Shown: positions 22,604-34,800 of the stretch, one piece after another
How positions within the stretch are numbered: the first letter of the stretch is position 1
Layout of the letters: each line of letters opens with the position of its first letter
NCBI GenBank assembly: GCA_023374045.1
Contig: CM041779.1
Coordinates: forward strand, 144,833,485 to 144,897,484
DNA length: 64,000 bases
DNA from: Limonium bicolor
Taxonomy: Eukaryota; Streptophyta; Magnoliopsida; Caryophyllales; Plumbaginaceae
Direction: 5' to 3'
Notes under the pieces: model-generated
Databases searched by the model: none
What the model was told of the DNA's origin: nothing
The model's input: only the letters and a program-made list of their open reading frames with translations
Program-made: the position numbers and the translations under genes

Positions 22604-25600
22604 GTAATAATGATCTGATCAAGAAAACTGGTTCGTTCGTACTTTAGCTGTGTTGTAGACTTCCTTCTTGCAATCAGGAAGGATGCTGATAGACCAAGGA
22701 GGTAGATCATATTCAGCCCCTCCAAATTTCACTTTGACTGGCCATTTTGGGTCATAATTAGCCAAGAAAGCAGCACAAGGTCCAGACTTTGGGCTGAAGA
22801 CATGGGCCTGGGAGAGCAAATGGTAATTCCTTTAGATTATACAGGTCCTAGAATAATTGAGAGAGAGAAAATAAAGTGGTCTAGCAGAAGAATAATAGCA
22901 ACCTCTTGCTGGCTTCCAAGCGACGTTACTGTGGGGTCAACAGCAGTCAAGGCTGGTTCACACATCTTGACGGCTTTATGCAGATAATTGAGATGAGAGT
23001 ATTTTGGTTCCCTTAAAAGACCTGACGAATTAAAGGTAAGGATTTATTCTTCGGGTTACATACTAAATACTATATCAATTTAGGAACTCTAATTTGAAAT
23101 TACACAGGCATACCATATTCATCTATTGGGGCATCAAAATCATAGCTGGTAGTGACAAACCTCCCAGAAGTTCTTCCAAAGTTAGTTCCTCCATGATACT
23201 GAAAACATTTACAATAAATGGGTAAAGCACTTTCATTTTAGACCAAATATTCAAATGAAAGAAGCATTAATATAACAAAGTAAAAACCAGCTATAATTGC
23301 CCTATAGATTTGAGCTGATCATTGGGAATTTACCATATAATAATTGACAAATGAACCACCATTCTGAATGAACCTCGCAACAGAGAAGGCGACATCCTCA
23401 GCTGGTCTATAAGGAATTGCCCCGCCAAATTTGGTGTACCTATGAAGACAAAAATATCAATCCTCCTGTTTTATATTTCTTGAAAATACATTGATCCACA
23501 GATTTTCCAAGATTGTAGCAGTCACAAAGACAAAAATAAGCAGCATGACTTACCAGCCGCACCAATTCTCTGTCCACATCTTTGGTTTGTAGTCCTTATT
23601 AGGCTTAAATCCCTCGCAATAGAATTCGTTGCAGGTATTGATCTGTCACAAAAACAAATGAGAATAATTTGAAGCGGGGAAAATAAAAGCGTAGGCTTAT
23701 CAAAAAAAGCCTGAGTATCAATCATGATGAAAAGATATGAACATCAAAACTTAGCCTTGGGCCCAAACTATAAAAAAAAATGAAAATATTAGTATGAATG
23801 ACTCGCTTACAATTGGATCAGGGACAGTGTCCTGTTTGCACATTATCCATGGAACTCCAGTTTTGAGTCCAACAGCCATTGATGCTGCCCATTTGGTGTA
23901 CGCTACCCCCGGCGCTTTAATTTCCCACTCAATAGGTCCATATTCATTCTCTATCTGTCGCATAAAAATTGAATAAAGAAATAAAAAACACACCTACATA
24001 TACCAGAAGCTTTTAAGTGGACCACTTTTAAAATTATAGGAGATATGTAAAAGTTGCTTAAACCGTATAGAGATATAAATATTAGAAAAGAGGGTTCCCA
24101 TCTCCAGCTAAATATCCAAAACTTGTCTCAAAGTGGTGAAAAGATAATATTCCTTACCTGTGACATTATGATCGGACCTCCTTGAGGTTCAAACAAATTT
24201 TCTGCCTTCATCATGCCTACTATCTTCTCTGTAAATGCTTGCATTTTTTCCTATTTAGTAAAGATAGAAGCAGCAGAAGAAAAAGGGAAAATTTCAGTGC
24301 GCATTAAATAGGCAAAGGGAGTTTGGTGGAAAACAGAATGTGCGAGGAAAAATGGTGCAGGTATTATGTTGGTCTACTTGTAATTGACACTAGTTGACTA
24401 AGCGTTTAAAGTTGGAGTTTTAGCTTTCCATGGCAGCTTTTGATTTAGGGGAAAAAGATTGAATTATGACTGGAACCAAACCCGTACCTTGAAGGGCCCG
24501 TTATCAGTTCTGAATTCGATGCCAGGGATAAACTTTAGCCAGACAGGAAATCCCCTGAATTTGAATAACATAGGACAAACAAAACAAAAAGTTGAACACG
24601 GAAGAAGCACTTTAAGTAGAAGATTAACCGAGCCAAACCAAAAGAGACAACATGTACTCCTGCTCCTTTTTTATTTAAGTTTAATATGATAAGTTGGTTG
24701 GTTAGGAAGGTAAAAGAGCAAACACCAAAAAATTACCCCAAGTTCCACTCAGCACAAACGTAGGGACCAATCCTGAGGAAAACATAAAGACCAGCTTGAT
24801 GGGCCAGTTTGATGAACTTAACCAGATCATATCTACCTTCGAAGTTGTACTGAAATTGAAACGAGAATCAGAAAGATTAAACCAGAAGGACATTGATTAG
24901 AGAAGAAGGCAGTAAGAATCTAATTGAAAGATAAAAAGGTCTTCAAATTCGGAACTAATTACCTTTCCGGGAGAGGGTTCATGGCCATTCCAGAAAACAT
25001 AGGTCTGAATGCAGTCCAACCCTCCGTCTTTCGCCTTCTGAATAAGGTCAGGCCACATCTGCACCCGCCCAACCACCAAATTCACCAGCAGCATTCATAT
25101 TAATATTTAATTATTTCACTGCCAGCCTTCTCCAATTAAAATCACTTGTTTTCTTAGATAAGCTCGGAGAAAGTGCAATTGGACGGAAAAGTGCGCCTGC
25201 CAGCCCAACTACACAAATGACATAGTAGGGCGGCAGTACCGCCTCCCGTCTTCCAACAGCATCACTCTCACTCTCATTTTCCCTTTTACTATGCGCCATT
25301 TTTCTAATCCCATTTCACCTGCCCCGAGAACGCCGCCCCTGGCGCCCCACCCCCAAAAGAAGGAAAACTCGGCATACCTGCGAACTAAAGCGGGGCAATA
25401 ATGAAGAGAAACCACTCCGACACTCCCCTTGGATCGTCGCACCCCCGTTTACTTTTTCCATATTAGGGAATGTATGCAATGTGAAAATTTTGGGGGTGCT
25501 CATGTGGATAATCGTCTAATTGGAGAATCAGTCGGTCAACTGAAATGTTGGTGTTCGAAACTCGGTATTCATATAAACCATCCATATCTGTTTAGTTAGT

Positions 25601-26795
25601 TGAGTGAATAGAAAGATTCTATTTTACTATTGCTTTAACTGATTAACCGATATAATAATCTCATAATAAATTTTGCTTCAAAATATTATAGAATCGTATT
25701 CATATATTCATATAATGAATGTATATACTTATCAAAAATATATAATGAATGTATATGTATATATATTTTTGATTGTAGCATATCAATTAAATGTATTTAT
25801 ATAATATCATAATTCATAGTTATACTATATACTCTCTCCTCCTGTTATATTTGTCTAGTATAAGAATTAAAGAGAAAAAAATAGATTTTTTGTATTGGGA
25901 ATTGAAGTAATCTAAAAAGTAGAGTTTGGATAAAAGTTGAAAGGTAGAATTAAATAGTAGATGACAAAAAAAAAAACTAGAACATGTTATATTTTGAAAA
26001 GAGTGAGAGGACCCAAAAATTCATAGATTAAGAATATGTATACATGAAAAAAATCATTTTGTATTTTTTAAAAGAGTATGTAACAAAAGAAAATGTTAGA
26101 ATTATGTGTAAAGACTGCATACATATTTGTATGACATATTGATGTACATGCACTTCCACCATTTATATTATACACATGGATTTAAAGTATATATATATAT
26201 ATAACTATAATTATGATGATATATATAATAATTACTTATATGAATATATATATTCTAAATATCAATAATTGAGTTTTATGTGTACGTCTACATAAACATG
26301 AGTTTAGTTTAATATATTGTCAAAATAGAATAGATAAGTAGGTTATTCCTCAACAAAATGCATGCATGCCCAATACAGTTCTGTATCAATTTTAAGAATT
26401 GGTTTGGTTAACCTAACCAAATAGTTTGTTTAGGTTAATGGTTATTGTCTTTTTATGAACACCCTATATTATAGTCGTTTGTGACTTTAAGGATCATGGG
26501 ACAATTAATCCTGACAAATTCTAAAATACCTCCAGATAACGTACGAAATGCATAAACATCAGTTGAGCGAGAGATTAATTACATCAGGTGTGCTTCTGGG
26601 GTAGTGAATAGATCCAGAGAAGAGGATTCTTCTACGGCCATTGATCATTATCGCCTTATGGTCATACGTCACAGTGGCTTCAGTGCAACAAGCCAGCATC
26701 GAAACCCAAATATAGAAGACCAGCATCAACATCCCCACAGAATTAATCTGCGGTAGTCTCAACATGATATTCGCGTTCCTCCCTGAGCTTCTCAT
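20763..26795 (-). CDS. Beta-galactosidase (GH35), plant BGAL type, copy 1, intact
   Basis: Eighteen exons, all joined by GT-AG introns: 26795-26583, 25058-24963, 24849-24737, 24554-24488, 24250-24158, 23954-23811, 23642-23554, 23439-23334, 23198-23114, 23021-22903, 22807-22643, 22416-22244, 22135-22026, 21913-21804, 21694-21584, 21492-21382, 21181-20976, 20868-20763. Total is 2217 nt, 738 aa. An N-terminal signal peptide (about 1-45) precedes [16 protein letters not shown]. The GH35 signature [13 protein letters not shown] is at about 187-199, giving a likely acid/base Glu at 198, and [10 protein letters not shown] gives the likely nucleophile Glu at 267. The protein ends [13 protein letters not shown], so it lacks the C-terminal SUEL lectin domain carried by some plant members such as Arabidopsis BGAL1. 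The expected role is apoplastic removal of terminal beta-galactosyl residues from cell-wall polysaccharides or glycoproteins. Sequence flow is closest to subfamily a1 by eye. Confidence 0.93.
22472..22603. repeat. (ATC)n trinucleotide microsatellite in intron 11 of beta-galactosidase copy 1
   Basis: About 130 bp of nearly pure ATC/TCA repeats, with a few interruptions, lie between exon 11 (22643) and exon 12 (22416). The equivalent intron of copy 2 (33415-33519) has only a trace (ATCATCATTG). On the coding strand the repeat is GAT. It is likely length-variable. Confidence 0.95.
25530..26480. mobile_element. Probable hAT-like insertion in intron 1 of copy 1
   Basis: Intron 1 of copy 1 is 1524 bp against 610 bp in copy 2. 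The extra ~0.9 kb is very AT-rich and is bounded by GGTGTTCGAAACTCGG at about 25550 and by TATGAACACCCTA at about 26454-26466, whose reverse complement is TAGGGTGTTCATA. The shared GGTGTTC end suggests an inverted-repeat element. No target duplication was confirmed. Confidence 0.4.
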
Positions 26796-27100
26796 TCTCT
26801 TTTTCGTTTCCCCCCGGCCTCTTATCTTCGCTTGATCAGCACTTTGTTATTACTGCATTGATTTAATTACCACATTAACAAGAACAACAGAGGAGAACAG
26901 GGATAGAAAGCGTCTGCGTGTATTGCTTTCTTCTTCTTCTCCTCTGGGTGGTTAAGTGGCAATCTCAGAACAAGAGAAGTGAGGGTGAAGAGTTTAAGAA
27001 GTAATGTCGTGAGTGGTTATTGGTGGTTTAGTTATGGCGAATACAATACAACGACTGAGAGCGGGGCGGGTGATCTACTCCGTTTCTACCTTCTGCGATG

Positions 27101-27114
27101 CTGCGAATTATATA
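27101..27114 (-). promoter_or_regulatory. Likely TATA box of beta-galactosidase copy 1
   Basis: On the minus strand this reads TATATAATTCGCAG, about 310 bp upstream of the ATG. The same block, TATAAATTCGCA, stands at the equivalent place before copy 2, along with a nearby conserved GGCGCGC element. Confidence 0.5.
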
Positions 27115-27329
27115 CATTATATGATGAGGCCTACACTTGCTTGGCGCGCTCTTTGACTTGTGTTGTGTCCCCGCTCCTCTCGCTCAACGAGATTACCGGC
27201 TCAACACAATTGCTCAATGAAATTGTAGCCATTAGATGTATAAAACAGTTGTTGAAATGACAAAATTCAACCGTGAAGAGTGAGATTTCGTTTTACGAAA
27301 AATATGTACTATAGTGACAGCATAGTGAT

Positions 27330-28375
27330 TATAATAGTTAAATGTGGATCTACTAATATGTAGTTATTTTCCCATGAATGTAGGAAGAAAGATATATATT
27401 TTATTTAAAAATTATCACCAACTTTTAAAGAATCTTATAGCAATTTAAACCTCACAAATTCTTGGCTAGGAGATGGCTACAACCAACAATCAAAACATGT
27501 ACAATGAATAAGAAAAAATTGTGCAATAATCGATTCTATTAAAAGTACTATTTTTATGTACAATATTTGTTATATAAATAATGTACAACTTTTATATGTG
27601 TAATGTACAGTTTGTTTCTACTCTATGTATACGTAATATAGCTATCTTTAGTTACATATGAGTGTAACCAAGACTTGTTGTTTAAACATAGTTAAATGTA
27701 CACTTTCACTTGAAAATTTCGCATCTACGGATCACCTTTTCTAAATGTAAGGTATTGCATCAAGCAATTCTTAGCCCCAAAACTGACGTAACACCAATAT
27801 TTTTGGTCAGTGATAGTCAAAGGAAACGTTTCACATAGGATATATTTCAGAGAAGTAGACACAACATAAACATTAATGTATTATTTTGGATACATAGTGT
27901 CAGTTGAGGCTTACCGGACTATGGTTATATCCAGTATATGGGTTGGTTGTTTATTACATTAGTAGCCAGCTCATGTAACCAGATACACCTTTCTATTCAA
28001 AATACATGTTCTGATGTAGTAAGATAGGTCCTTGGGACTTGAATGTTAATCTTGCGATCAGAACGTCACGTTCTTTGAGTGGGGGAGTACGTGATACCCT
28101 CATTCTACATCAGATTATGAGTAGTAATGTAAATGATTTATAAGGATATATATGGGCGACTACAACTACATGATCTTCCACTTTTAGGCCCAGGTGAGGA
28201 TAAAAGACTTAAGGTGACTAGTTTTCAATCTTAAATGGTCTGGGAGCTAGATTGTTGGACAATTACCCATATTAGGTGTTACGGTTTGTTACATTAGAAG
28301 CTCAACTCATATATCTAAATACATTTGTATGTATAAGTGAACAATAATAAAAGCGGTACATACTACCACTTAAGG
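27330..28375. other. Intergenic AT-rich stretch, no gene seen
   Basis: Only short chance frames. No repeat borders could be drawn. Confidence 0.5.
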
Positions 28376-28380
28376 CTTGC

Positions 28381-28985
28381 TTTTTTTTTTGGCTTTGATC
28401 CGCTCAGAATAATATCCTAGATGAAGTACCATGTCTCATTGTTGTGCTCGACCTTCGTACAATATCAAACATCACCGACTCGACAACTCTTACATAACTT
28501 TCTAATCCTACCGTACACAGACTTACACGGGACATCTTACTAAAGCCTAGAGATCTTGTCCTTCCCTTGCATCTCTGACGATATGACGGACATGCTCGTC
28601 TTGGGATCGTCCTACCGCCTCCAATCCTCTTCCGGGCTGGGTATCGGAGAGTAAACTCCTTTTCCTTACCACCGTCCTTCACGACGCGCCTTCATTGACC
28701 TCTTTCTTACAACATTTCCCTTGCATCTCTGCGATATGGCCGCTGGGTAATCGGAGAGTAAACTCCTTCCCCCACGCCGTCCTTCACGACACTTCATTCC
28801 TCCACCAGGTTGGGTAATCGGAGAGAAAAATTCATTCCTCCACTCCCCCAGAATGAGTAATAAGAGAATAAACTCTTTTCCCCACCAAAGTGGGTGGTAA
28901 GAGGATTCGAACTCAGGACCTTCTGTCCCCTACTTCAGTCCTCCACCACTCGGATGTCAATCACTTGACAGCGGCCATATTTGCA
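28381..28985 (-). mobile_element. tRNA-derived SINE-like element, minus strand
   Basis: On the minus strand the head has an A-box-like CCGAGTGGTGG and, about 40 nt later, a B-box-like GAGTTCGAATCCTC (RC about 28898-28911). The body holds three copies of a GAGTTTACTCTCCGATTACC-type motif (near 28635, 28750 and 28815). The far end closes with a poly-A run (T10 at 28381-28390). This is the architecture of a tRNA-derived SINE with a duplicated body. The 92-codon minus frame at 28404-28682 lies within it and is not taken as a gene. Confidence 0.6.
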
Positions 28986-29194
28986 TTATTTATGTTCGTC
29001 TTTTAAGTATTGGGGGCAAAAACTTCTATCTCACACATTCTTCTTCATGGAAGTGATTTCCCTTTGTTTATTTTTTGAATAAATACATAATAGGCTTTAC
29101 CTACACTTGGTAGCGTTTTGTAATGAGGATGCTTCCCCTGAACGAGTGATACTGCTTACCAAGCCTCATTAGGATCTTCACACGGACCTCTTCA

Positions 29195-29358
29195 CAGTGG
29201 CGGATCCAGGAGATTTGTCTCGGGGTAAAAAAAATTTGACACTGTCACTCTTAAAAATATTATGTCATCTTGTATTTTGTCAAAAATTTATAAAAGTATT
29301 TGACAAATTTTCAAAAGTTTCGGGGGTGGTCACCGGCCCCTCTTTGAATCTGCCACTA
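29195..29358. mobile_element. hAT-like MITE with 8-bp target duplication
   Basis: 164 bp. The ends are CAGTGGCGGATCCAGG and, as reverse complement of the right end, TAGTGGCAGATTCAAAG. The flanks carry CCTCTTCA at 29187-29194 and 29359-29366, a perfect 8-bp duplication as expected for hAT. The CAGTGGCGGA terminus is common in plant hAT MITEs. Confidence 0.88.
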
Positions 29359-29734
29359 CCTCTTCAGTAGGGACAACGGTGGATAGAGTATTTCACTTGA
29401 TTTTAGTTTTATTTGTTGTAAGATCTCTGGGTAGGAAGGACGTTAAGGTGAGTTTTGTAAGATTATTATATTGCATGATGTGATTTCAGCCATGCCTATG
29501 GTTTATTTTGGCTATATGCAACTAAGTATAAGAAAACAAGATGTTACACATTTGTCTGAATTGAACTTGAGCCGCTGATTGTTTCGTCGTAGTTGAATTT
29601 CCCGATTGCTTCTATGGTAGCAAGATAATCAAGACAATTGAAGAAGTATGGAAGAGGTAAAGAGGTGAAAATTGGGGTAAACTCTCACTCTAATACATGT
29701 ACATGCATGAAGCTAGACAGTTATACCTAGCAAT

Positions 29735-30690
29735 TAGGGTCGATGGGTTGGGTTGATGTCAACTCTAACCAACCTATTAAAAATATCATTAACCCAACCC
29801 AACCTAAAAATGAATGGGTTAAAAAAATCATGACTTTAACCCAACCCGTTTTAAAATTCTTAAACCTTAACCCAACCCACCCAACCCATTTTTTAAGCAA
29901 ACACAATCCCATATTACTTAACCCAGTCATAAATGTCATAGTACACGAGATTAAATTGTATAAATGTAGTACAACAACTTTGATAGACCACTTTTCCAAG
30001 TACAAAATATACTTTTCACAACCCCTGGATAGCATTACGTACCATATTTAATTGATATAATCATATCCTCAAATAGCGTTTGATTGACCACTTTTCAAAA
30101 TACAAGAGCAAAAGTAGGATATATATATATATATATCCTACTTGTGCTCACTCTTTTACATCATCTAAACATAACATGTGTTGTATCATTTAGGAAAAAA
30201 AATCAAAACAGATATCGTTCATAAAAAACAAAATCCTGGAGTAGCTAGTTATCTTTACATCAGCAACTACATAGGTGGTTAAGTCAAACTAAACAAATAA
30301 AATGTAAAGTCAAAACTCAAAATAATTGTTTGATATACAGAGCTGGTTGGCCCATTTGTTTGATTAACGTGTTTAAGTTTGTGATATTTTTAAAGGTAGG
30401 ATAGTACAATTAGACTTGGGTTGATTCACACTATATTTTCCGTCTTAGGCTAAGGCATAGTTTGGTCTGAAAATAATATATATATGTACATTATATATAT
30501 ATATATATTATTAAATATATTTTTGGATTTCATGTTGGGTCGTGGGTTTAGATCTCTACCATAACCCAACCCACAAAATTAGCTTACTGCTCTAACTCAG
30601 CCAAAAAAAGAAATGGGTCAGTAATCAAAACCCTAACCTATAAAATTATGGGTTGGGTTCGGGTTGGGTAAAAATTGCGATGTCTAAGAC
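29735..30690. mobile_element. Small element with GGGTTGGG-rich subterminal clusters (hAT-like?)
   Basis: The left end (29738-29895) and right end (30530-30675) are both dense in GGGTTGGGTT/AACCCAACCC motifs in opposite orientation, with an AT-rich middle. Such subterminal motif clusters are usual for non-autonomous hAT elements. The two 102-codon frames here, one on each strand, come from the repeat and are not genes. Exact ends and duplication not found. Confidence 0.5.
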
Positions 30691-30699
30691 ATTGCATGT

Positions 30700-31830
30700 C
30701 CTTTGACCAAATTTTTAATTAGCTGATATGAGTGAGGTTCATATTTATTTTAGAAAAATATAATTACATAGATGATAAAACACTCAAATAAATAAGTAAT
30801 AATAACTTATATATGTTGACTTAAGTAATTTGTAAGATTAAATCATCTTGCATAGTAAATATGTATATATATACGTAGATGATTAAGTCTAACATGTCAA
30901 AGTTCTACCTGATTAAAATGTTGAAAAGGAGCATAGATCTCTCTTAAATTCAAATATTAGTCAATGACAATAGGATAAATTTAGTGTTCATGACAATCTA
31001 AATAAATATTATATATAAATATTATATTTATTATATTTATCTAAAAGTTATGTATTTATAAGACCCCACCTCAACTTTACGCCCCTAAAATCTCAAATAC
31101 GGCCGACATTGATGTTTTTTTTTTAATGAGATAATACCATATAGACGTCAGCGAAGAAAATAGACTTTCTATTATGAAGGATACAGGGTTAGAGATAGAT
31201 ATCCTAACCTGATTGTGTTATGACATTATCATCTGTCATTACAGGGAGGAAGCGGACGCTACCCAGTACCTATAATGGGAATTAGCACGACGCCGACGAC
31301 GGTCATATTTATGACCATTGCCATTGGGTTAGGACTAATAGGAAGAACACGGCTAAGTATCCTAAACAACTAGAGGAATGCATTTTACAATACTTCGCAT
31401 CTCGAACACATACGTGGAATATTGGCTGAAAATACTGAGGCTGTGCTAGCACAATGTCGACGAATCTAGCTGCCCATTTGTGGACAAACAAAGACGAAAC
31501 ATACCATAACATGATAATATGATTTTATATTATTGCACTTCAAATCAAATGTGAAAGTGGCGACTAATCTTCTTACAGGCAAGTATTGTTATTTACCACA
31601 CCCTGAAGATCAGTATCTATAGATAAACTAATCTATACACTTTACAACGCACTTATGTGCATTGATATTTCTATATTATCACTATACCTTGATGATTCAC
31701 ACTTCACGACTCCTGTATCTGGAGGCTGCACAGCCTCTGCGACAAAGCGAGAAAGCTTTCTACATCATTGGTCAAGAGCCCAAGAGGTCACAGAATTCTA
31801 GAAGGCAGCTAAAGAGCCCCAAGAATTTCA
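30700..31830. other. Gene-free stretch downstream of beta-galactosidase copy 2
   Basis: AT-rich to about 31100, then mixed sequence. The last ~140 bp (31695-31834) resembles the 3' flank of copy 1 and is the likely 3' UTR of copy 2 (minus strand). Confidence 0.4.
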
Positions 31831-31834
31831 TATT

Positions 31835-34800
31835 TCAGGTCCTTTTGACCAGAGATATTCCTCTTGGATCACCACCCCATTCCTCAAACACGACCATTAC
31901 ATTACCTGTTGGCTTCAACCAAGAACGAGGAACATGATACCTGAAAAAATTGGATCATGTTTGAGAGTCATATGTCATAGAGAAAACATGACCCAAGCAG
32001 AAAACGACACAAGCAATAATAAAGGAAAAAGAGCAATCAATCTTTACCATCTCTGAGAAGCTTCTCCACAGTTGGACAAGCACTTGTTCTCCGTAAAAGT
32101 CCCAGCATAATTGCATTCCGCGCAGTGGCCACGAGCTTTGTTTGCTGGCCAGTGGCGACCTATGCTCTCCCCATTGATCCAAACCATACCCTTTCCCATA
32201 GTGTTCATATCCAATAATGGTTCCGCTCCTCCAGGAGCATTAAAAGTTGCCTGCATAAAAAATGAAGATATCGATGCCCCAGTTAGAATTTTACAATATA
32301 ACTGATTCTTTGTCATGGTTTCTTGTGTGAGTTTCCAAACGATAGAAATCATACAAAGGAATCTGAACTATAGTTGACCAAAAGAAAAAGATTTTCCTAC
32401 CTTGTACCATGTGAGAGGTTGATTCCGAGCCATCAACTTTTCATCCATCCACTCTACAGAATTACTGCCGCTTAAAGTATGTAGACCTTTGCTTTCACCT
32501 TTCATTCCAATCTATGCCAGAACAATGATTATCAAAACTAGAATTCTCAGTTTGATATTTTTTCGTTGGAAAAACGAGAACTTAACTTGAAGTTAAACAA
32601 ACCTTGTAAGACCATTTCTGATGGGTTAAGTCTCTTGTTCCCTCATTAAGCCCCTTTAAATTGACAGGACCAAGCACCCCCTCATTCCACGTCTCGAAGT
32701 GGTTTCCAACATTCTATAACCAACACCAAAAAGAATCAGCACAGTTAATTTGAACAAACTTTTATAACGAAGACAACAAAATCAAGACAGCTAAGAGTTT
32801 GACAACAAACCGCAAGTCCAACGGCAACACTCAACAAAGAAATCTTGTTAGCCCCAGCTCTCAATCTCACTTTGCCGCTGAATGTCAATTGTGGTCTCTC
32901 CAGAGAGCCATAAGCACTCCCTGTGTAATAGATTAAATAAAAGAAAATTAAGGTATAAAGACAGAAAATATCTCAAGAGAAACACCACATGGGAGAAATC
33001 AATGCAAACCCTGGTTCACGAATTCTAACCTTCAAGTTGACCATTAACATAAACGTGCAAAGCATGCCCAGCCGACATCACTGTGAGAACAGGGTAGGCA
33101 CCCGTTTTAAGGAACCCTTCCCTAGGGGATATTTGGACTCTGCAATGAATAATTGAGTCAAGAGATGAAGCAAACAGAACAAATAAGTAAAAAAAAAGCT
33201 AATAGTTGAAGGTGACATATAGCTGAACAGAGATAACTTACTCTGTCATGTACCAGAGATAATCGGAGGCATCCCTGGTAACATTCAACTGTTCATATAA
33301 CCCTGTACCAGCAATAGCACCGTCTTCGTCTGCTGAAGGGGTTTCATCAATATAGGACTGCCAAGAGAAGCTCGCGACTGGATTCATCCTGTGGTGATAT
33401 CTTGGAGCTGTGACCTACATGAGATGATGAGAAATTCAACATTTGCTATTGTCATGAACATCATCATTGTTATAAAGTTTAACTCAGGGACTCTGAGCAT
33501 CTATGAAATTGTTTCTTACTCTAGCTGTGTTGTAGACTTCCTTCTTGCAATCAGGAAGGATGCTGACAGACCAAGGAGGTAGATTATACTCTGACCCTCC
33601 AAATTTGACTTTGACTGACCATTTGGGGTCATAGTTTGCCAAAAGCAGCACAAGGTCCAGACTTTGAGCTAAAGACATGAGCCTGGTAGAGCGAAGGGAA
33701 TCCTTTAGATTATTCAAGCATTTATATATATGAGAAGACAAATAGAGGTGGTGTAGCAGAAAAATAAATAATCACCTCTTGCTGGCTTCCAAGCTTTGTG
33801 ACTGTGGGGTCAACAGCAAGTAACGCTGGCTCACACATCTTGATGGCTTTATGCAGATACTTGAGATGAGTGTATTTTGGTTCCCTTTTAGACCTGACCG
33901 AATTAGAGGTAAATTTTATTTTATTTATTAACGAAGAGTGGTAAAACTTTAGTTTTTCGGTTTCATATTGAATCCTATATGATACGGAAACTCAACATGA
34001 AATTACGTAGACATACCATATTCATCTATTGGAGCATCATAATCATAGCTGGTAGCAACAAACCTCCCAGCAGTATTTCCAAAGTTAGTTCCTCCATGAT
34101 ACTGAAATTTTTAGTAAATGGAAAGAACACTTCAGCAGGGAGTCTGACTTCTAAAAAAAAAAACCAGCTATAATTGCCCCGCAGAGTTGAACTGATCATT
34201 TGAAATTTACCATATAATAATTGACAAAAGAACCACCGTTCTGAATGAACCTCGCAACAGAGAAGGCAACATCCTCTGCTGGCCTATAAGGAACTGCCCC
34301 ACCAAATTTCGTGTACCTATGAAGACAAAAACATCAATTCACTTGTTTTCTAGTTCTCAAGAAAACAATGACCCAAGAGATTGCATAAGATCGTTGCTAA
34401 CTCGAAAGACAAGAAGCAACAGCAGGACTTACCAACCGCTCCAGTTCTCCGTCCACATTTCGGCTTATAGGGTCTGTTAGGCTTAAACTTCTCACAGTAG
34501 AATTCATTGCAGGTATTAATCTGTCATCACAAAAACAAAATGAGTATAAATTGTAAATGGAAAATTATAAGAGCACGGCTATAAGAGCAATCTTGAGTAT
34601 CAATAATGGTGAAAAGACGGCCACACAACGATAATAGTATAATCAATCACTTACAATGGGATCAGGGACAGTGTCCTGTTTGCACATAATCCACGGTACA
34701 CCAGTTTTGAGTCCAACAGCCATTGATGCTGCCCATTTAGTATATGATCTCCCTGGAGCTCCAAGTTCCCATTCAATACCCCATATTCATTCTCTATCTG

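Noticed and set aside
29727..30051. A pair of 102-codon ORFs on opposite strands
   Set aside because: Both arise from the AACCCAACCC-type repeat at the left end of a small element.
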